Origin: Tabrizicola piscis
GTDB taxonomy: Bacteria > Pseudomonadota > Alphaproteobacteria > Rhodobacterales > Rhodobacteraceae
NCBI RefSeq assembly: GCF_003940805.1
Contig: NZ_CP034328.1
Location: 3,596,001-3,660,000 of the forward strand
Length of the DNA: 64,000 nt
Reading direction: 5' to 3'
Shown one piece after another: positions 32,487-41,800 of this stretch; position 1 is the stretch's first letter, and every line of letters begins with the position of its first letter. The notes below the pieces were generated by a model. The model was not told the DNA's origin and ran no database searches. It saw nothing but the letters and a program-made list of their open reading frames with translations. The translations under genes and the position numbers were made by a program.

Positions 32487-35400
32487 ATGACTGATGTACC
32501 CCCGACCGCTGGTCTGGATGCGGCGGACATAGCCATTGTCGGCATGGCAGCGCATCTGCCGGGTGCTGCGGACATCGCGACCTATTGGGCCAATCTGCGC
32601 GACGGGCGGACCGCCGTCCGGCGCCTGACCGAGGAAGAGTTGCAGGCCGCGGGCGAAAGTGCCGCGATGCTGCGCAACCCGGCCTATGTGCCCTATGCCG
32701 CGCTCTTGGACGGGTTTGACCGCTTTGACGCGGATTTCTTCGGCTTCTCGCCGAAAGAGGCGGCGATCCTTGACCCGCAGCACCGCCAGTTCCTTGAGGT
32801 GACATGGGAAGCACTGGAAGCGGCGGGCCATCCGCCGGAACGCTTCAAGGGCCGGGTCGGGGTTTTTGCCGGCTGCGGGATGGGCAGCTATTTCTACTTC
32901 AACCTCTGCTCCAATCCGGCGCTGGTTGACAGCACGGGCATGTTCCTTCTGCGCCATACCGGCAATGACAAGGATTTCCTGTCGACGCGGGTCAGCCATG
33001 TGTTTGATCTGAAGGGGCCGAGCCTGTCGGTCCAGACGGCATGCTCCACCTCGCTGGTGGCGGTGCATTACGCAGTGCAGGCGCTGTTGACCGGCGAATG
33101 TGACATGGCGCTGGCCGGGGGGGTCACCATCGACCTGCCGCAGGGGCGGGGGTATGTCTACAAGGAGGGCGAGGTCCTGTCGCCCGACGGGATGTGCCAC
33201 GCGTTTGACCACCGGGCGCAAGGCACGGTGTTCGGGTCGGGGGCCGGGGCTGTCGTCTTGCGGCGGCTGGAAGATGCGCTGGCCGATGGCGATCACATCT
33301 GGGCGGTGATCAAGGGCAGTGCAGTCAACAACGACGGTGCGGCAAAGGCGGGCTATCTGGCCCCGTCGGTGGAAGGGCAGGCGGATTGCATCGCCACCGC
33401 GCTGGGGGTGGCCGGGGTGTCGGCCGACACGGTGGACTACATCGAATGCCACGGCACGGGCACCTATCTTGGCGACCCGATCGAAGTCACCGCGCTGACC
33501 GAGGCGTTCCGGCGGACCACGTCGGCCAAGGGCTTTGCCCGCATCGGCAGCGTCAAGACCAACATCGGCCATCTGGACACGGCGGCGGGGGCGGCGAGCC
33601 TGATCAAGACCTCGCTTGCGCTTTATCACCGCCAGATGCCGCCAAGCCTGAACTATGAAGCGCCGAACCCGGTGATCGATTTCGACAACAGCCCCTTCCG
33701 GGTGAATGACCGGCTGACCGACTGGCCACGCCGTGCCGGGCGGCGGCGGGCGGGCGTCAACTCGCTGGGTGTCGGCGGGACCAATGCGCATGTCGTGCTG
33801 GAAGAGCCGCCGGAACTGACCGCGTCCGAAGCCTCGGACTGGCCGTTTCAGGTGCTGACCCTGTCGGCGCGCAGTGCGATGGCGCTGGGCGAAGCGTCAA
33901 GCCGGTTGGCCGCGCACCTGCGCGCCCACCCCGAACAGGACCTGGCCGACATTGCCTTCACCCTGAAAGAGGGGCGCCGCGCCTTTGAACACCGGCGGGT
34001 GCTGGTCGCAGCCTCGCACGAAGAGGCGGCGGCGATGTTGGAAGCGGGCGACCCCCGCCGCGTCTTCACCCAGCGCCGGGTGGGCGATGCGCCGGATGTG
34101 GTGTTCATGTTCCCCGGCGGCGGGGCGCAATACCCCAACATGGCCCGCGACCTTTATGAGACCGAGCCGGTCTTTGCCGAATGGATGGATCGGGGCCTTG
34201 CCGCCCTTGGCCCGCTGGAGGCCGAGATCCGCGCGCTGTGGTTGCCCGCCGCAGGGCAAGAGGCTTCGGCGGCAGAGCGGCTGCGGCGGCCTTCGCTGCA
34301 ACTGCCGCTGATCCTGATCGTCGAAATCGCGCTGGCGCGGCTGTGGGAAAGCTGGGGCGTTACGCCTTCGGTCCTGATCGGCCACAGCATGGGCGAGAAC
34401 GCGGCTGCCTGTCTGGCGGGAGTCATGTCGCTGGAAGACGCTGTAGGGCTGGTCCATCTGCGCGGGCAGCTGTTCGACACTGTGCCTGCGGGCGGGATGC
34501 TGTCAGTCCCGATGTCCGAGGTGGCGCTGGCGCCTTTCCTTGGCGATCTTGACATCGCGTCGGTCAACGCGCCCGAACTGACGGTGGTGTCGGGGTCTGA
34601 CGCGGGGCTGGCGGACTTGGCCGACCGGCTGCGCGCCGAAGGGGTGGAAACCAGCCGCATCGCCATCGACATTGCCGCGCACAGCCGGATGCTGGAGCCG
34701 ATCCTTGACCGGTTCCGGGCGCATCTGGCCGGTATGCGGCTGTCGCCGCCGCGCATTCCGATCATCTCCAACCGCTCAGGCCAAGTGCTGACCGATGCGG
34801 AGGCGACCAGCCCGGATTACTGGGTCGCGCATCTGCGCGGCACGGTGCGCTTTGCCGATGGGATCGCCACGCTGCGCCAGAAGGCCGAGCGGGTGTATCT
34901 GGAGGTTGGCCCGGGCCGCGCGATGGCGACGCTGGCGCAGGCCAATGGCGCGATGGGGGGGCAGCCGGTTCCGGCAAGCCTGCGCCATCCTGATGATACC
35001 GTGTCGGACGACCGGCATTTCCTTGCCACGCTCGGCCGGCTTTGGGCCTGCGGGGCCGCGCCGGACTGGAGCCAGATCTGGGGCGAGGCGAGGCGCCGTC
35101 GGGTGCCGCTGCCGACCTATCCGTTCCAGCGGTCGCGCTATTTCATCGAACCCGGCAAGCCTGCGGTCGAGGCTGAGACCGACACATTCCCCGCGCGGCG
35201 TGACGCAGTGGCGGATTTCGGCTATCGGATGGGCTGGCGCACGGCCCCGGCGGATTGCCCGGTCGATGTCGAGGCCGAGCTTGGCGCGCCGCTTGTCTGG
35301 CTGGTCTTTGCCGATGAAGCGGGGGTGTCCCGCGCGGCGGTGCAGCGCCTGCGCGCGGCGGGGCATAAGGTTATTACGGTCCATGCCGGGGACAGCTTTG

Positions 35401-38400
35401 CCCGGACGAGCGACCAGACCTATACCATTGCACCGGAACACGGCCGCGAAGGCTATGACGCGCTGCTGGCCGACCTTGCGCAGCGCGACCTTTCCCCCGC
35501 GCGGATCGCGCATTTCTGGCTGGTCACCGCGCGTGAGATGTTCCGTCCCGGCAGCAGCTTCTTCCAGCGCAATCTGGAACAGGGGTTCTGGAGCCTGTTC
35601 TTCCTTGGTCAGGCCATGGGCGAGATCGGGCTGAAGCCCTTGCCGCATCTGGTGGTCTTCACCTCCGGTGCCGCACAGGTCCGGGATGAGCCGGTGGCCC
35701 ATCCGGAAAAGGCGACTGTGGCTGGTCCGGTCAAGGTGATGCCGCGGGAGTTTCCGGGGCTGACAGCGGCCCTGCTGGACGTGCAGGTGCCGTCTGGGCG
35801 GGCGGGGCTGCCGGATGAGGTGGTGACCCAGGTTCTTGAAGAGATGCTCGCCACCCCGGCCAATACGGTTGCGGCGCTGCGCGGTGCGCGGCGGTATGAG
35901 GCGCGGCTGGCCGCTGCCCCGATGCCCGAGATGGCCGATGTGCCGCAGGGGTCGGTCTGGGTGGTGACGGGCGGCTTCGGCGGCATTGGTGTCACCGTGG
36001 CCGAACGGCTGATGCGCGACCATGGCGCGAAGATCGCACTGATCGGGCGCAAGGTGCCCGAGGCGGGCAGTCTGCGGGCGGGAGTGCTTGCGCGGCTGGA
36101 ACGGCTGGGCAAGGTCGTGGCCATCGCCGCTGATGTCTGCAACCCCGAAGACATGCGCGCCGCCGTCAGCCGCGCCACCGATGAACTGGGGCCGATCTAC
36201 GGTGTCGTGCATGCGGCAGGCACGGTGGACGACGCACCGCTTCTGGGCAAGGCGTCGGGCGCGGCCGAGGCGGTCCTGTCGCCCAAGGTGCATGGCACGC
36301 AGCTTTTGGGCACGCTGTTCCCCGATGGCAGCATTGCGCGGATGGTCCTGTTCTCCTCAACCTCCACCGTCACGTCTCCGGCGGGGCAGACGGATTATGT
36401 CGCCGCGAACGAGTTTCTGAACGCTTTTGCCAAGTCACGCTCCGGGGGCAAGACCAAGGTCACCGCGATCAACTGGGGCATCTGGTCGGGAATCGGGATG
36501 GCGGCGGATGCCGATGCGCGCCGCCGGGGCGAAGATGGTGCTGCAGCCCCCTTGCCGGGGCTGATGATACTGGAACGCATGCGCAAGACGGATGAGGAAA
36601 CGCAGTTCTTTGCAACCTTGACCGCTGGGCAATGGGTGATGGATGACCACCGCCTGCGCGAAGGGACGGCGGTTCTGCCCGGCGCGGCCTGGCCCGAAAT
36701 CGCCGCCGAGGCGCTGACGGCGCTGGGGGCGAAACCGGGGTTCGTGCTGAACGACCTGACGGTGTTCCGCCCCTTGCGGCTTGAGGCCGACATGCCGCGC
36801 GATCTTCGGGTAACCGTGTCGCGCAGCCGGGACGGGCAACAGCGCCTGCAGGCCCGCGCGCTGGAGAGCGCAGGGTGGGTCCTGACCGCCGAGGCCGGGA
36901 TTGCAGCGCTGGCTACGTCTGCTGGAACGGTGGACCTTGACGCCATCGCTGCGCGCTGCCCTGAACGGCAAAGCGCGCAAGGCGGGCTGGCCCTGCCGTC
37001 GGCGCAGGAGGAGCGGCTGGCCTTCGGGCCGCGCTGGCAGGTCTTGCGCGCCACGCAGATCGGGGCGGGTGAGGGGTTGGCAACGCTGGCGCTGCCCACT
37101 CAGGCCGCGCGTGACACCGACGCTTGCGCCCTGCATCCGGCCCTGTTCGACATCGGGACCGGCTGGGGGCTGGCGCTGTTGCCCCCCGCGCCCTCGGGCG
37201 CGATCTGGGCGCCGGTGACGCTTGGTCAGGTGCGGGTCTACGCGCCCTTGCCGGCCGAAATCCGCAGCTGGGCCCGGCTTGCTGGCCAGCCCGGTGCTGA
37301 CGTTGCAAGTTTTGACGTGACCTTGACCGATCCGGCTGGCCGGGTGCTTGTCGAAGTCGAGGGGATCACCTTCCGGTCGGTTGCCGCCGAAGTGGCGCTG
37401 GCCCGTCCGGCCCCGCCATCCCCGCGCGAAGTTCTGGCTGAAGAGGCGCCGCGCTCTGCCTCACCGGCCGAGCAGCGGTTGGCGCAGGCGCTGGCCGGTG
37501 GCATCCGCCCCGCCGAGGGGGCCGAGGCCTTCTTGCGGGCGCTGGCGGTTGACGCGCCGCAGGTGCTGGTGTCCTCGCTTGATCTGCAGGCGCTGGTGCG
37601 GCAAAGCGCGGCTGTGGAAGCCCGACCCGAGGCGGATAGCGCGGGCTTTGCCCGGCCCGAGCTTGAAACCGCCTATGTCGCCCCGCGCACGGCGGTCGAG
37701 CGGACCTTGGCTGGCTTCTGGTCCGAGCTTCTGGGTGTGGCCGAGGTCGGGGTCGAGGATGATTTCTTCACGCTTGGTGGCCATTCGCTGATCGCCGTCC
37801 GGCTGTTTGCGATGATCCGGCGGCAGTGGAAGATCGACTTCCCGATCTCGGTCCTGTTCGAGGCCCCGACGATTGCGCGCTGTGCCGAGCTGATCGCCGC
37901 ACGGCTGGGTCCGGAAGACGAGGCTGCGGCTGCCCCTGCGGCCAAGGCTGATCCGGCCGGGCCGAAGTTCACGCATCTGGTGGCGATGCATTCCGGCGAA
38001 GGCGGGCCGAAGACGCCGTTCTTCCTGGTTGCGGGTATGTTCGGCAACGTGCTCAACCTGCGCCATCTGGCGCATCTTCTGGGCAATGACCGGCCCTTCT
38101 ACGGCCTGCAGGCGCGCGGCCTGTTCGGCGACGCCGCCCCGCACACCACGATCGAAGAGGCGGCGGCGGATTGTCTGGCTGAAATCCGGAGGGTTCAGCC
38201 TTCAGGCCCCTATCTTCTGGGCGGATTTTCGGGCGGCGGGCTGACTGCCTGGGAAATCGGGCGGCAACTGCGCGCGATGGGCGAAGAGGTAGCCCTGATG
38301 GTGCTGCTGGACACGCCCTTGCCTGTGCGCCCGGAACTGACGTCCCGGGACAAGGCCATGATGAAGCTGGCCGAACTGCGCCGTGGCGGGCCAAGGTTCC

Positions 38401-38840
38401 TGGCGGACTGGGCCCGGCGGCGGATCGAATGGGAACGTTCACGCCGGGCGATTGCCGCGCAGGAGCCCGACACCTCGGTGCCGTCGTTCCACAACGCCGC
38501 GATTGAAGCGGCTTTCCGGCATGCAGTGGGGGTGTACCAGCTGCTGCCATGGCAGGACGGCCGGGTGGTGCTGTATCGCCCGCCGCTGGACCGGCACTGG
38601 AAGGTGACCGGTGGCAACTGGGTCAGCGCGGCACGGGAATATGTCTTTGCCGACAACCTCTGGACACCCTTCGCCCCAGCGCTTGAGGTGGTCGAGGTGC
38701 CGGGCGACCATGACTCGATGGTGCTGGAGCCGAACGTGCGGGTTCTGGCTGCACGGATGCGCAGCGCCATCCAGGCGGCAGAGGCAGCCCAAACCCCTGA
38801 TCCTGACCGCATGATCGACCGCAAGGTCGCCGCAGAATAA
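32487..38840 (+). CDS. Type I polyketide synthase, KS-AT-KR-DH-ACP-TE
   Basis: This is a 2117-residue one-module PKS. The ketosynthase (~12-440) has C186 (TACSTSL), H322 (ECHGTG) and H362 (NIGHLD). The acyltransferase (~535-830) has S634 in GHSMG, and AAHS at 730-733 leaves malonyl versus methylmalonyl choice open. After a ~250-residue structural region comes the ketoreductase (GGFGGIG at 1162-1168, Y1304). A dehydratase follows, with H1388 (HRLREGTAVLPG) and D1555 (HPALFD). An ACP (S1767 in GGHSL) and thioesterase (S1915 in GGFSGGG, H2075 in GDHDSM) end the protein. All catalytic residues are present. KR before DH is unusual. The ATG at 32487 is used; the frame opens earlier at 32430. The NRPS gene starts 13 bp downstream. 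Confidence 0.95.
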   Translation: MTDVPPTAGLDAADIAIVGMAAHLPGAADIATYWANLRDGRTAVRRLTEEELQAAGESAAMLRNPAYVPYAALLDGFDRFDADFFGFSPKEAAILDPQHRQFLEVTWEALEAAGHPPERFKGRVGVFAGCGMGSYFYFNLCSNPALVDSTGMFLLRHTGNDKDFLSTRVSHVFDLKGPSLSVQTACSTSLVAVHYAVQALLTGECDMALAGGVTIDLPQGRGYVYKEGEVLSPDGMCHAFDHRAQGTVFGSGAGAVVLRRLEDALADGDHIWAVIKGSAVNNDGAAKAGYLAPSVEGQADCIATALGVAGVSADTVDYIECHGTGTYLGDPIEVTALTEAFRRTTSAKGFARIGSVKTNIGHLDTAAGAASLIKTSLALYHRQMPPSLNYEAPNPVIDFDNSPFRVNDRLTDWPRRAGRRRAGVNSLGVGGTNAHVVLEEPPELTASEASDWPFQVLTLSARSAMALGEASSRLAAHLRAHPEQDLADIAFTLKEGRRAFEHRRVLVAASHEEAAAMLEAGDPRRVFTQRRVGDAPDVVFMFPGGGAQYPNMARDLYETEPVFAEWMDRGLAALGPLEAEIRALWLPAAGQEASAAERLRRPSLQLPLILIVEIALARLWESWGVTPSVLIGHSMGENAAACLAGVMSLEDAVGLVHLRGQLFDTVPAGGMLSVPMSEVALAPFLGDLDIASVNAPELTVVSGSDAGLADLADRLRAEGVETSRIAIDIAAHSRMLEPILDRFRAHLAGMRLSPPRIPIISNRSGQVLTDAEATSPDYWVAHLRGTVRFADGIATLRQKAERVYLEVGPGRAMATLAQANGAMGGQPVPASLRHPDDTVSDDRHFLATLGRLWACGAAPDWSQIWGEARRRRVPLPTYPFQRSRYFIEPGKPAVEAETDTFPARRDAVADFGYRMGWRTAPADCPVDVEAELGAPLVWLVFADEAGVSRAAVQRLRAAGHKVITVHAGDSFARTSDQTYTIAPEHGREGYDALLADLAQRDLSPARIAHFWLVTAREMFRPGSSFFQRNLEQGFWSLFFLGQAMGEIGLKPLPHLVVFTSGAAQVRDEPVAHPEKATVAGPVKVMPREFPGLTAALLDVQVPSGRAGLPDEVVTQVLEEMLATPANTVAALRGARRYEARLAAAPMPEMADVPQGSVWVVTGGFGGIGVTVAERLMRDHGAKIALIGRKVPEAGSLRAGVLARLERLGKVVAIAADVCNPEDMRAAVSRATDELGPIYGVVHAAGTVDDAPLLGKASGAAEAVLSPKVHGTQLLGTLFPDGSIARMVLFSSTSTVTSPAGQTDYVAANEFLNAFAKSRSGGKTKVTAINWGIWSGIGMAADADARRRGEDGAAAPLPGLMILERMRKTDEETQFFATLTAGQWVMDDHRLREGTAVLPGAAWPEIAAEALTALGAKPGFVLNDLTVFRPLRLEADMPRDLRVTVSRSRDGQQRLQARALESAGWVLTAEAGIAALATSAGTVDLDAIAARCPERQSAQGGLALPSAQEERLAFGPRWQVLRATQIGAGEGLATLALPTQAARDTDACALHPALFDIGTGWGLALLPPAPSGAIWAPVTLGQVRVYAPLPAEIRSWARLAGQPGADVASFDVTLTDPAGRVLVEVEGITFRSVAAEVALARPAPPSPREVLAEEAPRSASPAEQRLAQALAGGIRPAEGAEAFLRALAVDAPQVLVSSLDLQALVRQSAAVEARPEADSAGFARPELETAYVAPRTAVERTLAGFWSELLGVAEVGVEDDFFTLGGHSLIAVRLFAMIRRQWKIDFPISVLFEAPTIARCAELIAARLGPEDEAAAAPAAKADPAGPKFTHLVAMHSGEGGPKTPFFLVAGMFGNVLNLRHLAHLLGNDRPFYGLQARGLFGDAAPHTTIEEAAADCLAEIRRVQPSGPYLLGGFSGGGLTAWEIGRQLRAMGEEVALMVLLDTPLPVRPELTSRDKAMMKLAELRRGGPRFLADWARRRIEWERSRRAIAAQEPDTSVPSFHNAAIEAAFRHAVGVYQLLPWQDGRVVLYRPPLDRHWKVTGGNWVSAAREYVFADNLWTPFAPALEVVEVPGDHDSMVLEPNVRVLAARMRSAIQAAEAAQTPDPDRMIDRKVAAE

Positions 38841-38853
38841 CCGGAGCCGCAAG

Positions 38854-41800
38854 ATGACCCTGACCGCACTGCTGATTGGCAACGAAAGCCTGACGGCCGA
38901 AAGTGGCAACCGCTGGCTGGAACGCGGCCACAGCCTTGCCGCCGTCGTCACCCGGGATGCGCGGGTTGCCGCATGGGCCAATGGTCTTGGGCTTCGCGTG
39001 CTTGCCCCGGGCGCTGATCTGGCGCAGCGGCTTGCGGGTCTGTCGGTCGACTGGGTGCTGTCGGTCGCCAATCTGTCGCTTGTGCCGCAAGACGTGCTGG
39101 GTCTGGCGCGGCAGGGTGGGGTGAACTTCCACGACGGACCGTTGCCCGCCTATGCCGGGCTGAACGCACCGGTCTGGGCGCTGATCAACGGCGAGCCGAC
39201 GCATGGCGTGACGTGGCATCTGATGACCGCCGGGATCGACGAGGGCGATGTTCTGGCCCAGCGTAGCTTTGCGATTGCGCCCGATGATACGGCGTTGACG
39301 CTGAACGCCCGTTGCTTCGCGGCGGCTCTTGAAAGCTTTGGCGACGTGATTGCCGCGCTGGAGGCGGGCGGACATCCGCGCCAGCCGCAAGGCGGGGGGC
39401 AGCGGCGCGTCTGGTTGCGGGCCGACCGGCCCGCAGCGGCAGGACGGCTGGATTTCGGGCAACCGGCGGTAGCGGTGGCGCGTTTGGTTAGGGCGCTGGA
39501 TCACGGCGGCTATCGTAACCCGCTGGCTGTCCCGAAGATCGAGGTTCAGGGAAAGGTCCTGGCCGTGGGCGGGGCCGAGGTTGTGGCGGGCTCTGCTCCA
39601 GCGGGGACGGTGCTGGAAAACGGGCCTTCGGGCCTTGTCGTGGCCTGCAACGAAGGCGCGGTGCGGCTGACGGGTCTGCGCGATATGTCCGGAGCACAGG
39701 TTGCCATCCCGCTGCCGGACGGCGGGCGGCTGGCCTCGCCGGATTTAGCCGAGGCCGCGCGACTGACGGCGGCGATTGCCCAAGGCGCGGCGGCGGAAGA
39801 GCGGCTGACACGGCTTTTGCGCACGGCGGATCCGGTGGCCATCGGGGCCGCAGGTCAGGGATCCGCGGTTTGGCGGGCCGAGGCTTTGCCGCCGCAGCCT
39901 GCGGGGCGTCTGGCGCTGGCGGCGTTGCGCGCGCTTGGGCGCAGTCACGGGGACGTGGCCTTTTCGAACGGACAGTCGTTGGCGGCCGGATATGTGCTGC
40001 CCTGGGTGCCGCTGCGACTGGCGGCTACCGGCCTTGCACAGCAGTCAGAGACACAGGCCGAGCAGGCGATCAAGGCCGCCCGGGCGGCGGGTGGCCTTGC
40101 TGCCGATCTGGCGTTGCGGGAACCGGGCTTGGCGGGTCTGGAGCCCTTTGCCTTTGCGATCACCGAAGGGACCGAGCCGGTCACAGGGTCAGCGGTGACG
40201 CTTGCCGTCACGGGCACGCCGACCTTGTGGTATGACTCCGCCCGGATCCCCGAGGCTGAGGTTGCGCAGTTGGCTGGTCGGATCGCGCGGGTCGCAGCCG
40301 CAATGGCGGCTGATCCCGGTCTGGACCTTGCCGCAGTCAGCACCTTGTCAGACGCCGAGGGACAGGCTTTCGCCGGTGCCCTTGCCACGACGGCACGCGA
40401 CTATGATCGCCATATGACCATGCCGGGTGCGTTTCTGGCGCAAGCCGCCCGCACGCCCGAGGCGGTTGCGGTCATTTCCGGGCAGACTAAGGTCAGCTAC
40501 GCCGACCTTGCCGCGCGCGCGGCGCGCATCGCCAATGTGCTGCGCTCCAGCGGAGTGGGGCAGGGCGCGCTGGTCGGCCTTGCCTGCCGACGCGGCGTGG
40601 ACATGGTGGCGGGGGCCTTGGGTATCCAGCTTGCCGGGGCGGCCTATGTGCCGATGGACCCCGCCTATCCCGCCGACCGACTGGCGCTTTATGCCGAGGA
40701 TTCTGGCTGCCCGGTCATCGTCACCGAATCCGGGGTGGCGCCCGCCTTGCCGAAGGGGCCGACCCTTCTGATCCTTGACACCGACCCCCGGCTGGCCGGG
40801 GCAAGTGCGACGCCGCCCGGGGCTGGGCCTGACGCAGGGGACGCGGCCTATGTGATCTATACCTCCGGCTCGACAGGGCGGCCGAAGGGGGTTGTGGTCA
40901 GCCACCGCAACGTCCTGAATTTCTTCGCCGGGATGGATGACGTGATCGGGACCGATCCGGGCGTCTGGCTGGCGGTCACGTCGCTGTCCTTCGACATTTC
41001 GGTGCTGGAGCTGTTCTGGACCCTGACGCGGGGCTTTGCCGTGGTGGTGGCCGACGATGCCACGCGGCTGCGGCCGTCGGGCGGGGGGGCGATCAGCCCG
41101 CGCAAGATGGAGTTCAGCCTGTTCTACTGGGGCAATGACGATGGCGCTGGCCCCCGCAAGTATGAGCTTTTGCTGGAAGGCGCCAAGTTTGCCGATGCCA
41201 ACGGGTTCTGCGCGGTCTGGACCCCGGAACGGCATTTCCATGCCTTTGGTGGGCCGTATCCGAACCCGTCTGTCACCGGGGCGGCGGTGGCGGCGGTCAC
41301 CAAGAACATCGGCGTGCGTGCCGGAAGCTGCGTGGCCCCGCTGCACCACCCCGCGCGGATCGCCGAGGAATGGGCGGTGATCGACAACCTGACCAACGGT
41401 CGCGCGGCGCTTGCCATCGCGTCTGGCTGGCAGCCCGATGACTTTGTGCTGCGGCCTGAGAACACTCCGCCCGCGAACCGTCAGGCCATGCTGGACATGA
41501 TCGACATCCTGCGCCGCCTGTGGCGCGGGGAAGAGGTCGGCTTTCCCCGCAAGGACGGGACCTTGCACCCGGTTGTGACCCAGCCGCGCCCGGTGTCGAA
41601 GGAACTGGCGGTCTGGGTGACCACTGCCGGGAACCCGGAAACCTGGCGCGACGCCGGGCGGATGGGGGCGAATGTGCTGACCCATCTTCTGGGCCAATCG
41701 GTCGCCGAGGTGGGCGAGAAGGTGAAAATCTATCGCGCCGCGCTGGCCGAGGCGGGCCATGACCCCGCCGCCTTTAAGGTGACGCTGATGTTGCACACCT

